Below, piece by piece: positions 35,293 through 37,556 of a stretch of DNA of 37,556 bases (position 1 is its first letter; every line of letters begins with the position of its first letter). The notes beneath the pieces were generated by a model. It saw nothing but the letters and a program-made list of their open reading frames with translations, did not search any database and was not told where the DNA came from. Made by a program: the position numbers and the translations under genes. The DNA comes from an uncultured Pseudomonadota bacterium (lineage in GTDB: Bacteria; Bdellovibrionota_B; Oligoflexia; Oligoflexales; CAIYRB01), in the NCBI GenBank assembly GCA_903928445.1, contig CAIYRB010000107.1, forward strand, positions 1-37,556. Reading direction: 5' to 3'.

Positions 35293-35833
35293 ACAACGAC
35301 GGAATACTGCAGTGACGAAGCGACCTATGGCGCCCATGCTGGCGCTCTTCCTGATGCTGCTCATGACGCTTCTAACGCCCCGTCTTTTCGCCCTCGGCGA
35401 GGCCGGCCCGTCAGACACCGACGAGATCAAAAAGGCCTGGCCAACCGAGGGTGCCAAGGGCGAGCTGTTTCACGAGGTGGCTGGACAGCTGCGTTGTCCG
35501 ACCTGCACTGGTCTCAGCGTGTTGGAGTCGGACGCCCGCTTTTCGCAGCAGATCAAAGAAATCGTGCTCGAGCAGGTCGAAAGTGGCCGGTCTAAAGACG
35601 ACATCCTAAAATACTTCACCCAGCGCTACGGCGCCTGGATCCTTAGGTCTCCCCCAGCTCAAGGCTTCAACATCGTCGCCTGGGCCCTGCCGATTGCGAT
35701 CCTCGTGCTTGGTCCGCCGGCGGTATGGTTCTTCGTCTGGCGACGGCGGCGGACGGTAAGCACGATCGGGGTGCGACCGACGAGTGACATCCTGCGCGAA
35801 ATGGACATCCGACTGGCGGAGTTGCGGCGATGA
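35285..35833 (+). CDS. ccmH: cytochrome c maturation protein CcmH
   Basis: 182 residues from the ATG at 35285, inside the end of ccmF; a GTG at 35312 is also possible. A leader or signal anchor is followed by LRCPTCTGLSVLESDA with Cys71 and Cys74, the CxxC that reduces apocytochrome c. A second membrane helix (VAWALPIAILVLGPPAVWFF) anchors the C-terminus. Gene order ccmF-ccmH is the usual System I arrangement. It lacks the TPR (CcmI-like) extension found in some fused forms. Confidence 0.93.
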   Translation: MPKQRRNTAVTKRPMAPMLALFLMLLMTLLTPRLFALGEAGPSDTDEIKKAWPTEGAKGELFHEVAGQLRCPTCTGLSVLESDARFSQQIKEIVLEQVESGRSKDDILKYFTQRYGAWILRSPPAQGFNIVAWALPIAILVLGPPAVWFFVWRRRRTVSTIGVRPTSDILREMDIRLAELRR

Positions 35834-36132
35834 TTTTTGCGACTATGGCGATCGGTGTGCTGCTTCTCACCGTCTTATTGACGCCGTTTTGGCTTGGCCG
35901 CGGCGGCCTTTTGCAGGCGAGTGCGTCGATCAATTCCCAGGCTCAGCTCCTAGGCCTGAAGGACGCTCTGCTGAAGGCCTATCTCAAGGATGAACTGGCT
36001 TTCACCGCTGGCGCACTACCCGCTCGTTCGTGGCATCAGCGGCGCGACTTTCTCACCAATCGTTACATCGACGCGGCCCGTCGTCTGGACTTTTTGGCCC
36101 GTACTCAGGCCGACGGTGGAGGTGCACCGTGA
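35830..36132 (+). CDS. small membrane protein, ccm-linked, unknown
   Basis: 100 residues, starting four bases inside ccmH (ATGA). One N-terminal membrane helix (TMAIGVLLLTVLLTPFWL) is followed by an amphipathic, charged region. The position after ccmH and the layout suggest a minimal counterpart of the CcmI N-terminal part, but I see no sequence proof. It is probably translationally coupled to ccmH. Confidence 0.65.
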   Translation: MIFATMAIGVLLLTVLLTPFWLGRGGLLQASASINSQAQLLGLKDALLKAYLKDELAFTAGALPARSWHQRRDFLTNRYIDAARRLDFLARTQADGGGAP

Positions 36133-36833
36133 AGTTTCAGCCACGACTTTTTCGTCCGATTGGATTCCTTTCGATATCGATGGCCTGGGGTGTTATGGCG
36201 TCCTCTGCTGCCATGGCTGATGTCAGGGTCACGCCGCGTCATCTGATGATCCTGCGCGAGGGCCTCGATACCGTTTACGGCAGCTATATCTTTGCTGTCG
36301 AAAACAGCAGCGAAAAGCCGGAGCACTTTAAATCACCGCTGATGCTGCCGAAGGAGGCCGACGACTTCTCGCCGCAAGAAGGGGTCGAAGCCAGTGATTT
36401 GAGTCTCGCGCCCGGTGGTGGCGTGATCATCGAAAAGGACTTTGCACCTGGCATGCAGGTCGTCAGCGTCGGCTTTCGCGTGCCGGCCCGCTACGGCCGC
36501 GGCTTGCTGTCCTTGGCCGCAGGTCTACCGATCGAGAGCTTTACCCTGTTGGTGCCGCGGCAAAGCGGGATTTTAGCGACCTCGCCCAAGCTAGTATTGG
36601 GCGACGCCTCGAACGCTCCGGATCCGCAATACGAGCCCTTTATCACATCCACGCCGCTGCAGCCTGGTGACACCCTGGCGATCGACGTCGCCGGTTTACC
36701 CGAAGGTCGTACGCGCAGTTGGATCGTCGGCGGCGGCGTCGCGGCGATGCTGCTAGCCATGGCCGGATTTCTCGCCTGGCGCACCCGGCCGAAGATCAGC
36801 GGTGACGGCGCCAGCACGGTGCTGATCGGATGA
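36129..36833 (+). CDS. exported membrane-anchored protein, ccm-linked, unknown
   Basis: 234 residues from a GTG at 36129 that overlaps the previous stop (GTGA). It has a signal peptide (residues 1-30, MASSAAMA), a beta-rich domain facing the periplasm (residues 31-195) and a C-terminal membrane helix (IVGGGVAAMLLAMAGFLAW) with a short cytoplasmic tail. I do not recognise the family. The arrangement suggests a periplasmic domain that serves cytochrome maturation or a linked process. Confidence 0.7.
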   Translation: MKFQPRLFRPIGFLSISMAWGVMASSAAMADVRVTPRHLMILREGLDTVYGSYIFAVENSSEKPEHFKSPLMLPKEADDFSPQEGVEASDLSLAPGGGVIIEKDFAPGMQVVSVGFRVPARYGRGLLSLAAGLPIESFTLLVPRQSGILATSPKLVLGDASNAPDPQYEPFITSTPLQPGDTLAIDVAGLPEGRTRSWIVGGGVAAMLLAMAGFLAWRTRPKISGDGASTVLIG

Positions 36834-37162
36834 CCAATTCCGGGTTGAATAAACCAAGTGGTAGCAAGTGGCCGATCACGGCCTTGGTGGCGATGGGCAT
36901 GGCCTTGTTTATGACCAGGGGTGGGGCGGCGTCGCTGCTGCCTTTGGTGCGGGCCTTGATTCCGGTCGTGGTGGTGGTGGTGGCGTATCGCATCGTGCGC
37001 GGCTTTGTGCGGAGTCAGATTCTGGGTCAGCAACCGCGGTCTGGATCCGAGGGGGCAGGGGCCGGGGCTGGTGGCGCCGGGCAGGATGGCAAGGTGATCG
37101 ATCTGTGTCCGAAGTGCGGCAGTTATTTGGCGCCTGGGCATCGGTGTGCGCCTAGATCATGA
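36830..37162 (+). CDS. small membrane protein with C-terminal zinc-ribbon half
   Basis: 110 residues, overlapping the previous gene by four bases (ATGA). One or two hydrophobic segments (ITALVAMGMALFM, LIPVVVVVVAYRIV) are followed by a Gly-rich linker and LCPKCGSYLAPGHRC, which has three cysteines and one His in a zinc-ribbon-like spacing. It closes the ccm-linked overlapping series. Function unknown. Confidence 0.6.
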   Translation: MTNSGLNKPSGSKWPITALVAMGMALFMTRGGAASLLPLVRALIPVVVVVVAYRIVRGFVRSQILGQQPRSGSEGAGAGAGGAGQDGKVIDLCPKCGSYLAPGHRCAPRS

Positions 37163-37516
37163 TGTGAATACGGCGGCTACATGGATCTTGTGGACATTTA
37201 ACCGCGCTCTTTGCGGCGGCGCTCGGCCGTGTTCTGCGACAAGCTTGTCGAAACAATGAGCTATGTTAAAATCGAAGTATTTAGAGATGGCAAGGTCGAT
37301 CGCCTGAGTTCTGATGCTCTCGCAGGAACGATTAGCAGGAGCCTTACCATGATTGCGGTGCTTGAGACCTGTCGCGCCCTCCTCCCGCAGCCTCTTAGCC
37401 TTGCGGCTGACCGACTTCTCGGTGATCCCGAGCAATAGGGCGGCTTTAGCTCTCGTGGTTCGACCGCTGCGGAAGTCCTCGATGATCCGTAGCTCAACTA
37501 GGTTCCTGACTGACAT
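37157..37516 (-). pseudogene. ISNCY-like transposase, N-terminal remnant
   Basis: From the ATG at 37516 (AAGGGGG upstream) the frame reads MSVRNLVELRIIEDFRSGR, then a helix-turn-helix (RAKAALLLGITEKSVSRKAKRL) and HRNHGKAPANRS, followed by YFDFNIAHCFDKLVAEHG. This is the start of an ISNCY/IS481-type transposase. After about base 37228 the frame carries unrelated sequence to a stop at 37157, so the catalytic core is missing. It is an IS fragment next to the ccm-linked series. Confidence 0.65.
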
Positions 37517-37556
37517 GAAGTGCCCCCTTGGGTTCATCTCCCCCTCCATCCATGAG

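Noticed and set aside
1..37556. A composite transposon spanning the whole window, with IS remnants at both ends
   Set aside because: The left remnant is IS91-like and the right one ISNCY-like; the families differ and both are broken, so they cannot have mobilised the segment together.

Overview
The window reads as chromosomal DNA of a GC-rich Gram-negative bacterium. It carries outer-membrane, periplasmic and lipoprotein genes, a System I cytochrome c maturation cluster (ccmF, ccmH) and an NtrY/NtrX-type two-component pair. The mix of housekeeping genes with unusual fusions and secreted proteins of unknown function suggests the Bdellovibrionota/Oligoflexia or the former Deltaproteobacteria. 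This placement is an inference; no rRNA or tRNA gene is present to test it.

Layout. Positions 1-560 hold transposon debris: an IS91-like transposase tail fused to a broken DUF4143 ATPase. Positions 719-7881 (+) carry an M48-like lipoprotein protease followed by a terminator, then a POTRA/beta-barrel protein, a small exported protein, and an NtrY/NtrX-like kinase and sigma54 activator. Positions 8022-8212 keep a well-formed promoter and palindromic operator in front of a second broken ATPase. A SAM methyltransferase follows (8259-9101, -). Positions 9354-13558 (-) form a tight operon: PilZ-like protein, PanP-type decarboxylase, PabA/TrpG amidotransferase and a GH6 cellulase-like lipoprotein. 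Upstream of it lies a VTT-membrane/lipase fusion (13639-15105, -). Positions 15150-15547 are a cluster of three direct and four inverted copies of one motif, and the last copy runs into the start of an NlpC/P60-like gene with a Cys-rich insertion. Then come efp-accB-accC (+), a DUF4360 secreted protein (-), and a minus-strand group of an unknown protein, a DUF2867 epimerase and the Kup potassium transporter. Positions 24229-29046 hold mostly poorly known proteins (a Gly/Ala-repeat protein, an ICMT-like methyltransferase, an RdgC-like protein, an orphan receiver protein). Positions 29116-31538 carry nadC and a birA-coaX fusion. mtaB (-) is divergent from the ccm cluster (33313-37162, +). The window ends in a truncated transposase.

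How the genes connect. Several genes converge on cofactors and fatty-acid initiation. PanP should supply beta-alanine for pantothenate; the CoaX half of the fusion phosphorylates pantothenate; the BirA half biotinylates AccB; AccB and AccC form the front end of acetyl-CoA carboxylase; NadC makes NAD precursor. The ccm genes overlap by ATGA/GTGA junctions and include three small membrane proteins of unknown function that are candidate maturation factors. No complete defence system, CRISPR array or prophage is visible. The most unusual items are the repeat cluster that abuts the Cys-rich NlpC/P60-like gene, the VTT-lipase fusion, the GH6 lipoprotein in a metabolic operon, and the surviving promoter/operator in front of a dead ATPase gene.
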